Shown here in pieces: positions 17,428 to 26,449 of a stretch of 55,918 nucleotides of DNA. Both the position numbers and the translations under genes were made by a program. Location: positions 1 through 55,918 of the forward strand of contig JAUIJB010000017.1 of NCBI GenBank assembly GCA_030430455.1. Direction: 5' to 3'. Source of the DNA: Verrucomicrobiia bacterium. GTDB taxonomy: Bacteria > Verrucomicrobiota > Verrucomicrobiia > Verrucomicrobiales > Akkermansiaceae. Below the pieces are notes generated by a model. It made no database searches and had not been told where the DNA came from. It saw nothing but the letters and a program-made list of their open reading frames with translations. Numbering within the stretch: position 1 is the stretch's first letter; the number at the start of each line of letters is the position of its first letter.

Positions 17428-19008
17428 ATGGCCAACAAGGAGCACACCGACCCCGCCCGGATGGAGAAGATCGTCTCCCTCTGCAAACGCCGCGGCTTCA
17501 TCTTCCAGGCAGGAGAACTCTACGGCGGCCTCAACGGGTGCTGGGACTACGGCCCGCTCGGCGCCGAGCTGAAGCGCAACCTCAAGGACTACTGGTGGCG
17601 CAAGACCGTGCAGGAGCGCGACGACGTGCTCGGCATGGACGGCTCGATCCTCACCATGCAGCAGGTCCTGAAGTCGTCCGGCCACCTCGATGGCTTCAGC
17701 GACCCGATGTGCGACTGCCTGCTCTCGAAGAGCCGCCTGCGCGCCGACCAGATCGAGCCGCAGGACGGCACCGCGGTCTGGTACTCGGGCGCAAGGCTCG
17801 AGGCCGCCGGCTGGTCCACCGAGCGCCCCTTCGCGGTGCTCGTCGCGGCCGGAAAGGACCCGGACTCGGCGAGAAAGACCGCGCGCCAGTACTATGCCGG
17901 TTTCATGCCCGACAAGAAGGTCTCGCCCAAGGAGCTCGAACTGGTCGAGGACCGCCGCGAGGAGCTCACCGGCACCACCCGCTTCAACCCGGAGAACGGC
18001 TCGCTGCTGACCGAGCCGAAGGACTTCAACCTGATGTTCCAGACGACCATGGGCGCCTCGGCCGACGAGAACGACCCCAACGCGATCGCCTTCCTGCGCC
18101 CGGAGACCGCCCAGTCGATCTTCGTGCAGTACAAGAACGTGCTCGACTCGAACCGCATCAAGCTGCCCTTCGGCATCGCCCAGGTCGGCAAGTCGTTCCG
18201 CAACGAGATCAACCCGCGCAACTACACCTTCCGCAGCCGCGAGTTCGAGCAGATGGAGGTCGAGTATTTCTGCCGCCCCGAGGACGGCCTGCGGCTGACC
18301 GACGAGTGGCTCGAGGCGCGCCTGCGGTTCTACGAGGAGATCGGCGTGCCGCGCGAGAAGCTGCACATCCTCGACGTGCCCGACGGCGAGCGCGCGTTTT
18401 ACTCGGAGAAGACCTACGACATCGAATACGAGTTCCCCTTCGGCGTGCAGGAGCTCGAGGGCGTCGCCTACCGCACCGACTACGACCTCGGCGTCCACGA
18501 AAAGGGCAGCGGCAAGCCGCTCGAATACTTCGACGAGGAGAGCAAGGAGCGCTTCCTGCCCCACGTCGTCGAGCCCTCGGCCGGCTGCGACCGCACCGTG
18601 CTGGCGATGATCTGCGAGGCCTTCGACGAGGAGGAGATCACCAACGAGAAGGGCAAGACCGAGACCCGCACGGTGATGCGCTTCGCGCCGCGCATGGCGC
18701 CGGTCAAGGTGGGCATCTTCCCGCTGCTCAAGAAGAACGAGGAGCAGGTCCGCATCGCCCGCGAGATCCAGCGCACGTTGCAGCCGTGGATGACCGTCTT
18801 CTACGACGAGGGCGGCGCCGTCGGCCGTCGCTACCGCCGCCAGGACGAGGCCGGCACCCCGTTCTGCGTCACGGTCGACTTCGACAGCATCGGCGAGAAC
18901 GGGCCCGAGAACGAGGGCACCGTCACCATCCGCCACCGCGACTCGATGGAGCAGGAGCGCCTGCCCGTCGCCGACCTGCTGCCCTGGCTGCTCGAGCGGG
19001 TGCGCTGA
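17428..19008 (+). CDS. glyS: Glycyl-tRNA synthetase, class II alpha2 type
   Basis: 526 residues of the one-chain, archaeal/eukaryal-like GlyRS. It begins IVSLCKRRGFIFQAGELYGG and NGCWDYGPLG, family hallmarks. Class II motif 2 is GKSFRNEINPRNYTFRSREF, and EMEVEYF-type QMEVEYFCRPE and ETAQSIFVQYKN fit. Motif 3 lies in VVEPSAGCDRTVLAMI. The anticodon-binding domain begins about residue 415 (RMAPVKVGIFPLLKK) and includes YDEGGAVGRRYRRQDEAGTP. It charges tRNA-Gly with glycine in the cytoplasm. ATG 17428 gives the normal N-terminus; the longer open frame upstream covers the antisense of the phosphatase gene and was rejected. Confidence 0.95.
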   Translation: MANKEHTDPARMEKIVSLCKRRGFIFQAGELYGGLNGCWDYGPLGAELKRNLKDYWWRKTVQERDDVLGMDGSILTMQQVLKSSGHLDGFSDPMCDCLLSKSRLRADQIEPQDGTAVWYSGARLEAAGWSTERPFAVLVAAGKDPDSARKTARQYYAGFMPDKKVSPKELELVEDRREELTGTTRFNPENGSLLTEPKDFNLMFQTTMGASADENDPNAIAFLRPETAQSIFVQYKNVLDSNRIKLPFGIAQVGKSFRNEINPRNYTFRSREFEQMEVEYFCRPEDGLRLTDEWLEARLRFYEEIGVPREKLHILDVPDGERAFYSEKTYDIEYEFPFGVQELEGVAYRTDYDLGVHEKGSGKPLEYFDEESKERFLPHVVEPSAGCDRTVLAMICEAFDEEEITNEKGKTETRTVMRFAPRMAPVKVGIFPLLKKNEEQVRIAREIQRTLQPWMTVFYDEGGAVGRRYRRQDEAGTPFCVTVDFDSIGENGPENEGTVTIRHRDSMEQERLPVADLLPWLLERVR

Positions 19009-19148
19009 ACGCGACTCCTGCCCGGTTCAGCTCGACGCACCGCCGGGCCGGGGCCGCCACATACCGTCTTTGGAAAACCACGGGACTCCCTGGCTTGAGG
19101 TTGATCACCGCCGATTTGCCTTGGGACCATCTCCGCCGCGCTCCGGTT

Positions 19149-19191
19149 CGCGGATGAGATTCTGAAATCTGCGGCAATCCGCAATCTGCGG
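19149..19191. repeat. Degenerate dispersed intergenic repeat, copy A
   Basis: The 231-bp gap after glyS contains a stretch with GATGAGATTC, AATCTGCGG and a second ATCTGCGGT. The same string of short words in the same order occurs in the gap at 46843-46888, downstream of the glycosidase gene. The two copies share perhaps two thirds of their bases. I read them as members of a short intergenic repeat family; the rest of this gap shows nothing I can name. Confidence 0.45.
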
Positions 19192-19239
19192 TTTCCCCTC
19201 GATGGTCGCAAGGAATCCAGCGGCTTCCTTGATTTGGCA

Positions 19240-19563
19240 TCAGCCGGCCCGCGTCTCGTCCTCGGCCTGGATCTTCGCCTTGTGCAGGCGCTCGGCGAAG
19301 GCCGGGTCGATCCCGGGCCGCTCGATCGAGTGGCCGAAGAGGTTGCGGCCGCCGTCACCGAAAAGGTAGTTCACGAGGAGAAGGACCAGGCTGCCGCTGG
19401 CGATGATGACCACGGTCGACACCAGGCGGCCGGCGAACTCGCCGTCGATGAGGTCCCAGGAATGAGCCACACCGCCCCCAGTCGCCAGCACCACGCCGAG
19501 GACCAGGATCCAGAAGGTGACCGCCTTCACCGCCTGGTGGGGCAGGTATCCCGAATCGCTCAT
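19240..19563 (-). CDS. Small two-TM membrane protein of unknown function
   Basis: 107 residues with two hydrophobic helices (about 15-34 and 45-66) and a charged C-terminal tail containing NLFGHSIERPGIDPAFAERL. No family is recognised. Codon choice is like the neighbouring genes, and the ATG at 19563 is the only sensible start. The neighbour on the same strand is a methyltransferase that ends 73 bp upstream, so they could share a transcript. Confidence 0.65.
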   Translation of the reverse strand: MSDSGYLPHQAVKAVTFWILVLGVVLATGGGVAHSWDLIDGEFAGRLVSTVVIIASGSLVLLLVNYLFGDGGRNLFGHSIERPGIDPAFAERLHKAKIQAEDETRAG

Positions 19564-19636
19564 CCCGGCTTCAAAGCGAGTTCGCCCGCGCGGGTCAAGC
19601 TGCCTCGGACCGGGCCCCGTGCTTCCGTCTTCCGGG

Positions 19637-20515
19637 TCAGGCCTTCACTCCCCCGAGCGCGAGGAAGACCGGAAACTCCCGGGCCGCGCGGTGCTCGCCC
19701 TTGCTGCGGATGCCGCCGGCCTGCGAGCGCCGGTGGCTGCACAGCTCCTCGCTCGCCGTCACCGCCAGCCCGGCGGCGCCGAAGGCGTTCAGCACCACCG
19801 CCAGCGGACGGTGGTAGAAGGTGGTCGTCTCCGGGGTCCCCTTGCCCGGGTGGGTCACGATGGGAATCTCCAGCTCGACGCCGTAGCGGTCGACGCGGCG
19901 GTACTGCAGGCGTCGTCCCTCGTCCCAGCCCCAGTGGGTCTGGCGGGGAATGCGGAAGCAGGGGTGCATGAAGATCGCGACGAAACGGCCGCCCGGCCGG
20001 AGCGCCGCGGCGAGGTTGCGGCACATCGCCGGGAGGTCGGTCACGTCGTGGACCGCCATCAACGAGGCCGCGGCATCGAAGCCGCCGTCCGCCCAGTCCG
20101 GATCACCGGCGCAGGCATCCGCCACCACCCAGTCGACCCGCTCGTCCCGCGCGAAGCGCCGGCGCGCGCTCTCGACCAGCCGCGGGCTGGCATCGACGCC
20201 GAGCACCCGCGCCGCACCCGCCTCGAGCAGGACCGGCACCAGCACCCCCTGGCCGCAGCACAGGTCGAGCACCCGCTGCCCCTCGAGCCTGCCGAGCATC
20301 CGCGCGGCGGCGGGCAGCACGACGTTGCGGTGGTAGTCGGACCCGCCCTTGCCGACCAGCTGGTCGTACCAGGCGGCCACCGGGTCCCAGCCGCGCTCGG
20401 TGGATTCCCGCCGCGGCTGCTTGCGGCCCCCCTTCTTCGCGGGCTTCCGTTTCGGATGCTTCGGATGCTTTGCCGGGCGACCCCGCTTTCCCGGACCTTT
20501 CCTCGGTGGTTCCAT
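19637..20515 (-). CDS. Class I SAM-dependent methyltransferase with basic N-terminal tail
   Basis: 292 residues. Residues 1-40 are almost wholly Lys, Arg, Pro, Gly and His (KHPKHPKRKPAKKGG), suggesting nucleic-acid or ribosome binding. The Rossmann methyltransferase starts near 42: motif I VLDLCCGQG (82-90), acidic VLGVDASPRLVESARRR, motif II-like DAAASLMAVHDVTD, and LRPGGRFVAIFMHPCFRIP. The HPCFRIPRQTHWGWDE stretch is typical of a ubiquinone-methylase-like subgroup. Substrate unknown. It sits 12 bp downstream of recR on the same strand, so co-transcription is likely. The basic tail could equally be an unconserved extension. Confidence 0.8.
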   Translation of the reverse strand: MEPPRKGPGKRGRPAKHPKHPKRKPAKKGGRKQPRRESTERGWDPVAAWYDQLVGKGGSDYHRNVVLPAAARMLGRLEGQRVLDLCCGQGVLVPVLLEAGAARVLGVDASPRLVESARRRFARDERVDWVVADACAGDPDWADGGFDAAASLMAVHDVTDLPAMCRNLAAALRPGGRFVAIFMHPCFRIPRQTHWGWDEGRRLQYRRVDRYGVELEIPIVTHPGKGTPETTTFYHRPLAVVLNAFGAAGLAVTASEELCSHRRSQAGGIRSKGEHRAAREFPVFLALGGVKA

Positions 20516-20527
20516 GGCGTTGCGGGG

Positions 20528-21127
20528 TCAGAGCGTGCGTCGCCCCTCGAGCGCGCGGGCGAGGGTCAGGGCGTCGGCGTGTTCGAGTCCGCCGCCGGCC
20601 GGAAGCCCCTGGGCGATCCGCGTGACCCGGCAGCGGCCGTGGAGCATCTCGGCGAGGAAGTTGGCCGTCGCCTCGCCCTCGACGTCGGCGCCCAGCGCGA
20701 GGATCACCTCCTCGATCCCCTCCCCCTCGAGCCGCTGCATCAGGGCGCCGATCCGCAGGTCCTCCGGGGTCACGTTGTCGAGCGGCGAGAGCCGCCCGCC
20801 GAGGCAGTGGTAGCGGCCGCGGAAGGCGCCGGAGCGCTCCATCGGCAGGACGTCGGTCGCCTGCTCGACCACGCACAGAACCTTCTCGCGGTTCGGGTGG
20901 TCGCAGATGGAGCAGTGTCCCTCGACGGCGAAGAAGCCGCAGGTGGTGCAGGCGCGCACGCCCTCACGGGCACGGAGCAGCGCCGCGGCGAGCTCGCCGG
21001 GCGAGGCCTTGGGATTCTGCAGCAGCCAGATCGCGATCCGCTCGGCGCTGCGCGGCCCCACGCCGGGAAGTCGCTTGAGCTCCGTGACCAACTCGAGGAC
21101 CGCCTCGGGGTATTCAATGCGTGCCAT
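20528..21127 (-). CDS. recR: Recombination mediator RecR
   Basis: 199 residues, the standard RecR length. It has a helix-hairpin-helix (LKRLPGVGPRSAERIAIWLL), a C4 zinc finger with Cys 60, 63, 72 and 75 (CTTCGFFAVEGHCSIC), and a Toprim domain (LCVVEQATDVLPMERSG, ALGADVEGEATANFL). It loads RecA onto SSB-coated gaps in the RecFOR pathway. No dnaX or YbaB gene, the common neighbours, is in the window. The methyltransferase gene follows 12 bp downstream and a 4-TM protein lies just upstream. Confidence 0.95.
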   Translation of the reverse strand: MARIEYPEAVLELVTELKRLPGVGPRSAERIAIWLLQNPKASPGELAAALLRAREGVRACTTCGFFAVEGHCSICDHPNREKVLCVVEQATDVLPMERSGAFRGRYHCLGGRLSPLDNVTPEDLRIGALMQRLEGEGIEEVILALGADVEGEATANFLAEMLHGRCRVTRIAQGLPAGGGLEHADALTLARALEGRRTL

Positions 21128-21132
21128 GTCGT

Positions 21133-21567
21133 TCAGCCATCAAGCTCGCGATGCCGCGCGGCGTAAACCATCGATCCCACGCAGCCCCACAAAAGCGCCA
21201 CCAGCGGAAAGGCGATGCCCGCGCGGTAGCCGGCGAGGGCCAGCACCGGCACCCAGGTCAGGGTGACGACCAGCGCCGTGACCGCCACCACCGCGCGGCG
21301 CCAGTTGCCGGCGACGTGGAGCACCGCCCAGCAGACGCCGACGGTCATCGCGACCCCCCAGCCCCAAGCGAATCCCGGGTGCAGCCAGCGCGCGTCACCC
21401 TCGAGCCGGAAGCCGTCGGCGAGCGAGGCCACCCAGGCATCGAGCCGCCGGCCCGGGCCGAGGACCTCGAGCACCACCGCCACCACGACCGCCATCACCG
21501 ACACCGCCAGGGTCGCGGCGTCCGGATGCGGCTCGGGAGGCCGGCGATGGTTTCCCGCCTTGGTCAT
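21133..21567 (-). CDS. Four-TM membrane protein of unknown function
   Basis: 144 residues with about four hydrophobic segments (near 20-37, 60-75, 79-98, 100-130) and GYRAGIAFPLVALLWGCVG at the end. The layout recalls the phosphatase PAP2 superfamily in size, but its KxxxxxxRP and SGH motifs are missing, so I do not assign it. The ATG at 21567 overlaps the stop of the large cytochrome protein gene (ATGA), and the stop lies 5 bp before recR, so it is part of a dense operon. The longer upstream open frame is inside the previous gene. Confidence 0.65.
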   Translation of the reverse strand: MTKAGNHRRPPEPHPDAATLAVSVMAVVVAVVLEVLGPGRRLDAWVASLADGFRLEGDARWLHPGFAWGWGVAMTVGVCWAVLHVAGNWRRAVVAVTALVVTLTWVPVLALAGYRAGIAFPLVALLWGCVGSMVYAARHRELDG

Positions 21568-24500
21568 TCCTGCTCCGCCTGTTCCGACTCGAGGGTCGAC
21601 AACCACTCGACGAGGTCCCTCATTTCATCCAGCTCGAGCAGCCCCGCCATGGGCGGCATCGACGACACCGGCGGGGTCACCGCGACCACCTCGTCGCGCG
21701 CGATCTCGCGCCGCTCCCCGGCCAGCTCGATGACGTAGCCGGCGGCGTTCTCCTCGACCAGGGCGCCGCCGACGGTGCCACCGTCGGCGAGGGTGAGGGC
21801 GACGAGGCCGAAGCCGGAAACCACCTTCGCGCTGGGGTCGACCATCGACTCGAGCAGCCCGCGGCGGTCGTTGCGGCTGCCGACTCCCTCGAGCGAGGGC
21901 CCCGCCAACTCGGTCTCGCCATGGCCGCCGCCATCGACGCGGTGGCAACGCAGGCACTGGCCGCCGGGGTGACGCCGGAACAAGCGGAAGCCGTCGCGCG
22001 CGTCGCCGCCGGACAGGGCCGGGAACCACGGCGCCAAGGGGTCGGGATGCGCCGCCACCACGGCCTCGAAATCCGCCAGGGCCTGCTTCACCTCCGGGCT
22101 GTCGCGGCGCCGCGCCGCGCCCAGGATCTCGAGCGCGTCCGGTGCCTTGCCAGCCGACTCGCCGAGCCGGCCCAGCGCCGCGATGATTCGCTGGTCGATC
22201 TCGCCACCCTCGATGCGCGAGGCCAGCCGCCAGACCTGCTGGCGCCGCTTGGTGCGATCCGACTCCATCGCGCGGCGCACCACGTGGTCGAGCTCCCGCG
22301 GGTCGCGCTCGATCAACTCGCGCGCCGCCGCCATCGCCAGGTCATCCTCGTCGTCATCGACGAGGTCCAGCAGCAGTTCCCGGATTCCCTCGCGTTGGCC
22401 CTTCCGGAACAACTCGAGCAGGGCGACGCGGGCGGCCACGGGCAGCCCGCCGTCGCGGACCATGGACGCGAGCCGCTCGTCCTCCACCGCTCCGGCATCC
22501 AGTTCGTGGGCGAGCACGGCGGCCACGGCCATGTCGACCAGCTCGGGCTCGAGCCCGAGCAAGGCAGCGACCTCGCCCTGCAGCAACTCGCGCGACTCGA
22601 CCGCGTCGCGCTCGGCGAGCGGATCCCAGGTGCCGGCCGACTGGTCGACCGGGGGAGGCTCGTTCCACCCGGCGACGAGGCGCAGCGCCTCGCGCCGCAG
22701 CGGCAGGCTCCAGGCCGGATCCTTGGCCACCTCGAGCAGGCGCCCGAGGTTCTCGCCACCCCCGCTGCGGAAGGCGGCGTGGAGCAGGCGGCGACCGGTC
22801 ATCACGCCGAGCCCGCCAGCCGGCTCGCTGTCGATCAGCTCGGCGACCCGCGGGCGCAGCGAGTCGATACGGCGGTCGTGGATCAGGCCGACGGCCTCGT
22901 GGCGGATCGTGGGATCCGGATCGCTCAGGAACCCGGCGATCGCCAGGTCCCGCTGGCGTCCCAGCGCCACCACCGCGGCGCGCCGCAGGGCCGGCTCGGG
23001 ATGGGTCCGCAGGGCCATCAGCTGGCGGCGATTGCTGAGCTGCCCGAGCGCCTGCGCGCCGGCATGGCGGAGGTAGGGGTCGCGGTCGTCGTTGACGATG
23101 ATCATCTCCCAGACGAAGGGCAGCGAGCCGACCGCCGCGGTGCGCCCGGCGGCGATGGCCGCGGCGAAGCGCACGCGGGCGGTCTCGTCGCGGAGCAACC
23201 GGGCGAAGGGCAGCCGGTTGCCGTCGATGTCGGCCTCGCCGAGTGCCTCCACGGCGAGCCGGCGGACCTCGGGATCATCGTCGCCGACCAGCGGAATCAG
23301 CTCGTCGACCGCCAGGTCGCGCAGGGCCATGCGCGGCAGGTCGATGAAGCCGTCGCCCAGGCCGGGCTCGGCCGCGCCGCCGCGCCGCGCGATCACCCCG
23401 AGCCCCCAGATCGCGTGGCGCCGGGCCGGCATCGCCGCCGTCTCGACCAGCCGCTTGAAGACCTGCACCGCCTCCGTGCGGCGGCTGAGGGCGAGGTGCG
23501 CCCGCGTGCGGATCCGCAGGTCGGCATGCGACAGCAGCTCCTCGAGCCGCTCCACCGGCAGCTGGTCGAGGCCCTCCCTCATCAGCTGCGCCGCCTCCTC
23601 CGCCTCGGCGGCCCGCCACGGGTCCCGCGCGCGCAGCTCGACGAGCCGGCCATCCTCGTGGGAGCTCCAGCCGCCGACGAAGTCGCTGATGATCACGCGA
23701 CCGTCCCAGGAATACTCGACGTCGCTCGCCGCCAGCCCCCAGACCAGCGGCCGGGCGTCGTCGAGCGCCAGGGTCGCCCCCGACGGCTGCAGGCGGAACG
23801 ACCACACGCCCGAGTTGGCCGAGGAACCGCGGTAGTCGCAGATCAGGAAACGCCCCGCCTCCTCCTCGTTGAAGCCGGCACCGGGGTGGCGGGTCAGGCC
23901 GGACGGCCCGGCGGTCAGGTGGGCCAGGGGCGGCAGCAGCCAGGCCGGCTGCTTGTCGTTCGCGAGGTCCCACCAGCGCTCCTCGACCCAGGCGTTCGGC
24001 GGAGTTTCCTCGATCCCGATCTCCTCGTGAAAGGTGAACATCGCCTGGTGCCCGACCCGCCAGCCGGAGTCGCCGCCGTCGACCACGTGGACCACCCGCG
24101 CGCGGTCGCCCTGGTCCGAGTTGTTGTCGACCGTGATCAGCCGGCCGGACTCGTCGAAGGCGAGCTCCTTCGGGTTGCGCAGGCCGCGGTGGACGACCTC
24201 GAAGTTGGTGCCGTCCGGATCGAAGCGGAACACCAGGCCCTCGTCGGGATACTCGAGCTCGACACCCTCGCGGGTGGTCCCGTTCAGCCCGCGGTCGCCG
24301 ACCGTGCCGTAGATCCTCCCGTCGGGCCCCAGCACGAAGCCGCTCAGGTCGTGCCCGGAAAGCGAGAAGCGGACCCCGAACCCGTCCTGGATCACGCCGC
24401 GCTCGTCGGCCCGGCCGTCGCCGTCGGCGTCCCTCAGGGCCAGCACCTCGGGGATGTTGCCGAGGTAGACCACGTCGCCGTAGGCGAACACGCCGGCCAT

Positions 24501-25421
24501 GGTCCCCTCGATGGCGCGATCGAAGTCGTCCGCGAAGATCCCCGACCGCGAGAAGCGGCCGCTCTCCGGGTCGATCTCCGAGAACCACCGTACTTTCTCC
24601 GACTTGGCGGTGAAGAAACCCTCGTCCCGCCCGGTGGCCAGCTTGTCGATTAGCTTCGCCCGGTCCCCGACCGTGCGCGAGGCGAGGTCCTCGACGAAGT
24701 GCTCCGGGATCGAGCGGTCGTCGACGACGCCGTGGCCGAGGCGGTGGGTCTCGGTGACGTAGAGTCGCCCGCCGCCATCGAAGGCGAGCGCCGTCGGCGA
24801 GGTCACCGCGTCCCGCGCGTGGTCGGCCACCACCCGCGCCTCCAGCCCGGGGCGGTGCTCGAGGCCTGCGACCTGGTCCGACGCGACGAGCTGCATCCCC
24901 GGGGTCACCGGGGCCGGGAAGCGGGTGTTCGGGTGGCGCCCGAAGGTGAAGTGGTCCACCGCGATCCAGCCGGATTCGGACTCGTCGACCACCTCGATGC
25001 GCAGCTCGCGATCCTCCCAGGGCTCGAGGTCCCAGGCCACCGGCCGCAGGCGGCGGTCGCCGCGCCCGCGGGCCTCGGCGAGCACCTCGTCGCCGGCGAC
25101 GAGCCGCACGCGGGTCGCCGGGTCGTCGCTGCCCGCCACGAGGAACCACAGGTAGCGGCCGTCGGGCTCGAGCGGCGGTGAGACCATCCGCCCGCCGGTG
25201 GCCACGCCGCCGCGCAGCGAGCTCGCCAGCGCGCGGCCCGCGAAGTCCTTCCAGCCCTTCGAGAGCTCCTCCGCCGCGCCCTCGACCGGGCCCGCCCCGA
25301 AGGCCTCGCCCGTCGTTTCCCAGGGGCTGAAGTCCTCTCCCTCGAAGTCCTGCAACGCCCCCCGCCCCTCAGCCAGCAAGCCCAGGAGGGCGCATCCAGC
25401 CCATGCAATCCGTCGCGTCAT
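21564..25421 (-). CDS. PVC-type membrane-bound dehydrogenase, HEAT repeat and cytochrome c protein
   Basis: 1285 residues. A signal peptide (1-20, AGCALLGLLAEGRGA) leads to an N-terminal beta domain (about 22-160), then a beta-propeller-like dehydrogenase domain with VTSPTALAFDGGGRLYVTE, LRDADGDGRADE (an EF-hand-like loop), LGPDGRIYGTVGDRG and RNPKELAFDESGRL. Residues about 620-1100 are HEAT-like repeats. A single cytochrome c motif CLRCH lies at 1156-1160, with a possible Met ligand in SSMPPMAGLLEL. This architecture is abundant in Planctomycetes and Verrucomicrobia and is thought to take part in periplasmic oxidation of carbohydrates or related substrates, but no substrate is known. ATG 25421 is chosen, because the 38 codons upstream have no signal-peptide logic. 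Confidence 0.88.
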   Translation of the reverse strand: MTRRIAWAGCALLGLLAEGRGALQDFEGEDFSPWETTGEAFGAGPVEGAAEELSKGWKDFAGRALASSLRGGVATGGRMVSPPLEPDGRYLWFLVAGSDDPATRVRLVAGDEVLAEARGRGDRRLRPVAWDLEPWEDRELRIEVVDESESGWIAVDHFTFGRHPNTRFPAPVTPGMQLVASDQVAGLEHRPGLEARVVADHARDAVTSPTALAFDGGGRLYVTETHRLGHGVVDDRSIPEHFVEDLASRTVGDRAKLIDKLATGRDEGFFTAKSEKVRWFSEIDPESGRFSRSGIFADDFDRAIEGTMAGVFAYGDVVYLGNIPEVLALRDADGDGRADERGVIQDGFGVRFSLSGHDLSGFVLGPDGRIYGTVGDRGLNGTTREGVELEYPDEGLVFRFDPDGTNFEVVHRGLRNPKELAFDESGRLITVDNNSDQGDRARVVHVVDGGDSGWRVGHQAMFTFHEEIGIEETPPNAWVEERWWDLANDKQPAWLLPPLAHLTAGPSGLTRHPGAGFNEEEAGRFLICDYRGSSANSGVWSFRLQPSGATLALDDARPLVWGLAASDVEYSWDGRVIISDFVGGWSSHEDGRLVELRARDPWRAAEAEEAAQLMREGLDQLPVERLEELLSHADLRIRTRAHLALSRRTEAVQVFKRLVETAAMPARRHAIWGLGVIARRGGAAEPGLGDGFIDLPRMALRDLAVDELIPLVGDDDPEVRRLAVEALGEADIDGNRLPFARLLRDETARVRFAAAIAAGRTAAVGSLPFVWEMIIVNDDRDPYLRHAGAQALGQLSNRRQLMALRTHPEPALRRAAVVALGRQRDLAIAGFLSDPDPTIRHEAVGLIHDRRIDSLRPRVAELIDSEPAGGLGVMTGRRLLHAAFRSGGGENLGRLLEVAKDPAWSLPLRREALRLVAGWNEPPPVDQSAGTWDPLAERDAVESRELLQGEVAALLGLEPELVDMAVAAVLAHELDAGAVEDERLASMVRDGGLPVAARVALLELFRKGQREGIRELLLDLVDDDEDDLAMAAARELIERDPRELDHVVRRAMESDRTKRRQQVWRLASRIEGGEIDQRIIAALGRLGESAGKAPDALEILGAARRRDSPEVKQALADFEAVVAAHPDPLAPWFPALSGGDARDGFRLFRRHPGGQCLRCHRVDGGGHGETELAGPSLEGVGSRNDRRGLLESMVDPSAKVVSGFGLVALTLADGGTVGGALVEENAAGYVIELAGERREIARDEVVAVTPPVSSMPPMAGLLELDEMRDLVEWLSTLESEQAEQE

Positions 25422-25494
25422 CGCGGTGAAACTACCGGGATTCCCTGCCTTGGCAACGGCCCAAAGCGTCGCTTCCGCCGCCACCATGGATGGC

Positions 25495-25560
25495 GATCGG
25501 CCCGCCCGGCCATGATGCCCCGCCCACCCTGCCATGATCGCCCGCCCGCCCGGCCATGCT
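25495..25560. repeat. Three 22-bp degenerate tandem units upstream of ftsY
   Basis: In the 176-bp gap between the divergent cytochrome protein and ftsY genes, three units of 22 bp each end in CCATGAT, CCATGAT and CCATGCT (starting at 25510, 25532 and 25554) after a CCCGCCC-rich half. The even spacing suggests slippage or a repeated binding site over the likely promoter region. No clear -10/-35 pair is seen among them. Confidence 0.6.
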
Positions 25561-25597
25561 TGCCCCCGGGGCCGAGCGTTCGTAAAAGCCGCCCGGC

Positions 25598-26449
25598 ATG
25601 GCCGGCATCTTCAAATCCCTCTACAACAAGCTCTCGAACCAGGCCGAGATCGACTGGGACGACCTCGAGGCGGAACTCGTCTCGGCGGACCTCGGACCGG
25701 TGCTGGCGATGAGGATCGTCGACGAACTGCGCGACCTCGGCCGCCAGGTCTCGGCCGAGGATGTCGTCGAAGTCGCCCGCGCCCGCGTCAGCGAACGCCT
25801 GCCGCCCGACTCGCCGCCGCCGCTTCCGCTGCCCGGCGGCAAGCCCTTCACCTTCCTCGTCGTCGGCGTCAACGGTGTCGGCAAGACGACCTCCTGCGCC
25901 AAGCTCGCCCACTGGCTGCAGCAGCGCCAGGCGCCGACGGTGCTCGCCGCGGCCGACACCTTCCGCGCCGCCGCCACCGAGCAGCTCCAGCGCTGGGGCG
26001 AGCGGCTCGACGTCCCGGTCGTCACCGGCGCACCCAATGCCGACCCGTCCTCGGTCTGCTACAACGCCCACGAGCGCGCCATCCGCGAGCAGGCGAAGTA
26101 CCTCATCTGCGACACCGCCGGCCGCCTGCACACGCGCCACAACCTGATGGAGGAACTCGCCAAGATCCGCCGCACGCTCGCCAAGCAGGACGAGAAGGCG
26201 CCGCACCTCACCCTCCTCGTGGTCGATGCCACCACCGGCAGCAACGCCCTCAACCAGGCCAGGATCTTCCATGAAGCCTGTCCGCTCGATGGCCTGATCG
26301 TCACCAAGATGGACGGCTCCGGCAAGGGAGGGGTCGCCATCAACATCCACGACCAGCTCGGCATCCCGCCGCGCTTCCTCGGCACCGGCGAGGAACCCGA
26401 GGCGTTCCAGCTCTTCAACCGCCGCGAGTTCCTCGAGGAAATGCTGTGA
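25598..26449 (+). CDS. ftsY: Signal recognition particle receptor FtsY
   Basis: 283-residue NG-domain GTPase that docks ribosome-SRP complexes at the inner membrane. The N domain is residues 1-70 (AEIDWDDLEAELVSADLGP). G domain motifs: P-loop VGVNGVGKTTSCAKLA, the insert-box DTFRAAATEQLQRW, DTAGRLHTRHNLMEEL, and TKMDGSGKGGVA followed by GTGEEPEAFQLF. It lacks the long acidic A domain of E. coli FtsY, as in many bacteria. GTGA at 26446-26449 couples it to the ketosynthase gene. No ffh is nearby. Confidence 0.95.
   Translation: MAGIFKSLYNKLSNQAEIDWDDLEAELVSADLGPVLAMRIVDELRDLGRQVSAEDVVEVARARVSERLPPDSPPPLPLPGGKPFTFLVVGVNGVGKTTSCAKLAHWLQQRQAPTVLAAADTFRAAATEQLQRWGERLDVPVVTGAPNADPSSVCYNAHERAIREQAKYLICDTAGRLHTRHNLMEELAKIRRTLAKQDEKAPHLTLLVVDATTGSNALNQARIFHEACPLDGLIVTKMDGSGKGGVAINIHDQLGIPPRFLGTGEEPEAFQLFNRREFLEEML

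Noticed and set aside
16711..18936. A 741-codon minus-strand open frame across the glycyl-tRNA synthetase gene
   Set aside because: Only its last 160 codons are a real gene (the phosphatase). The rest is antisense to glyS with repetitive Val/Asp/Leu composition typical of GC-rich shadow frames.
21133..21567. PAP2-family phosphatase call for the four-TM protein
   Set aside because: The size fits but the KxxxxxxRP, PSGH and SRxxxxxHxxxD motifs are absent.
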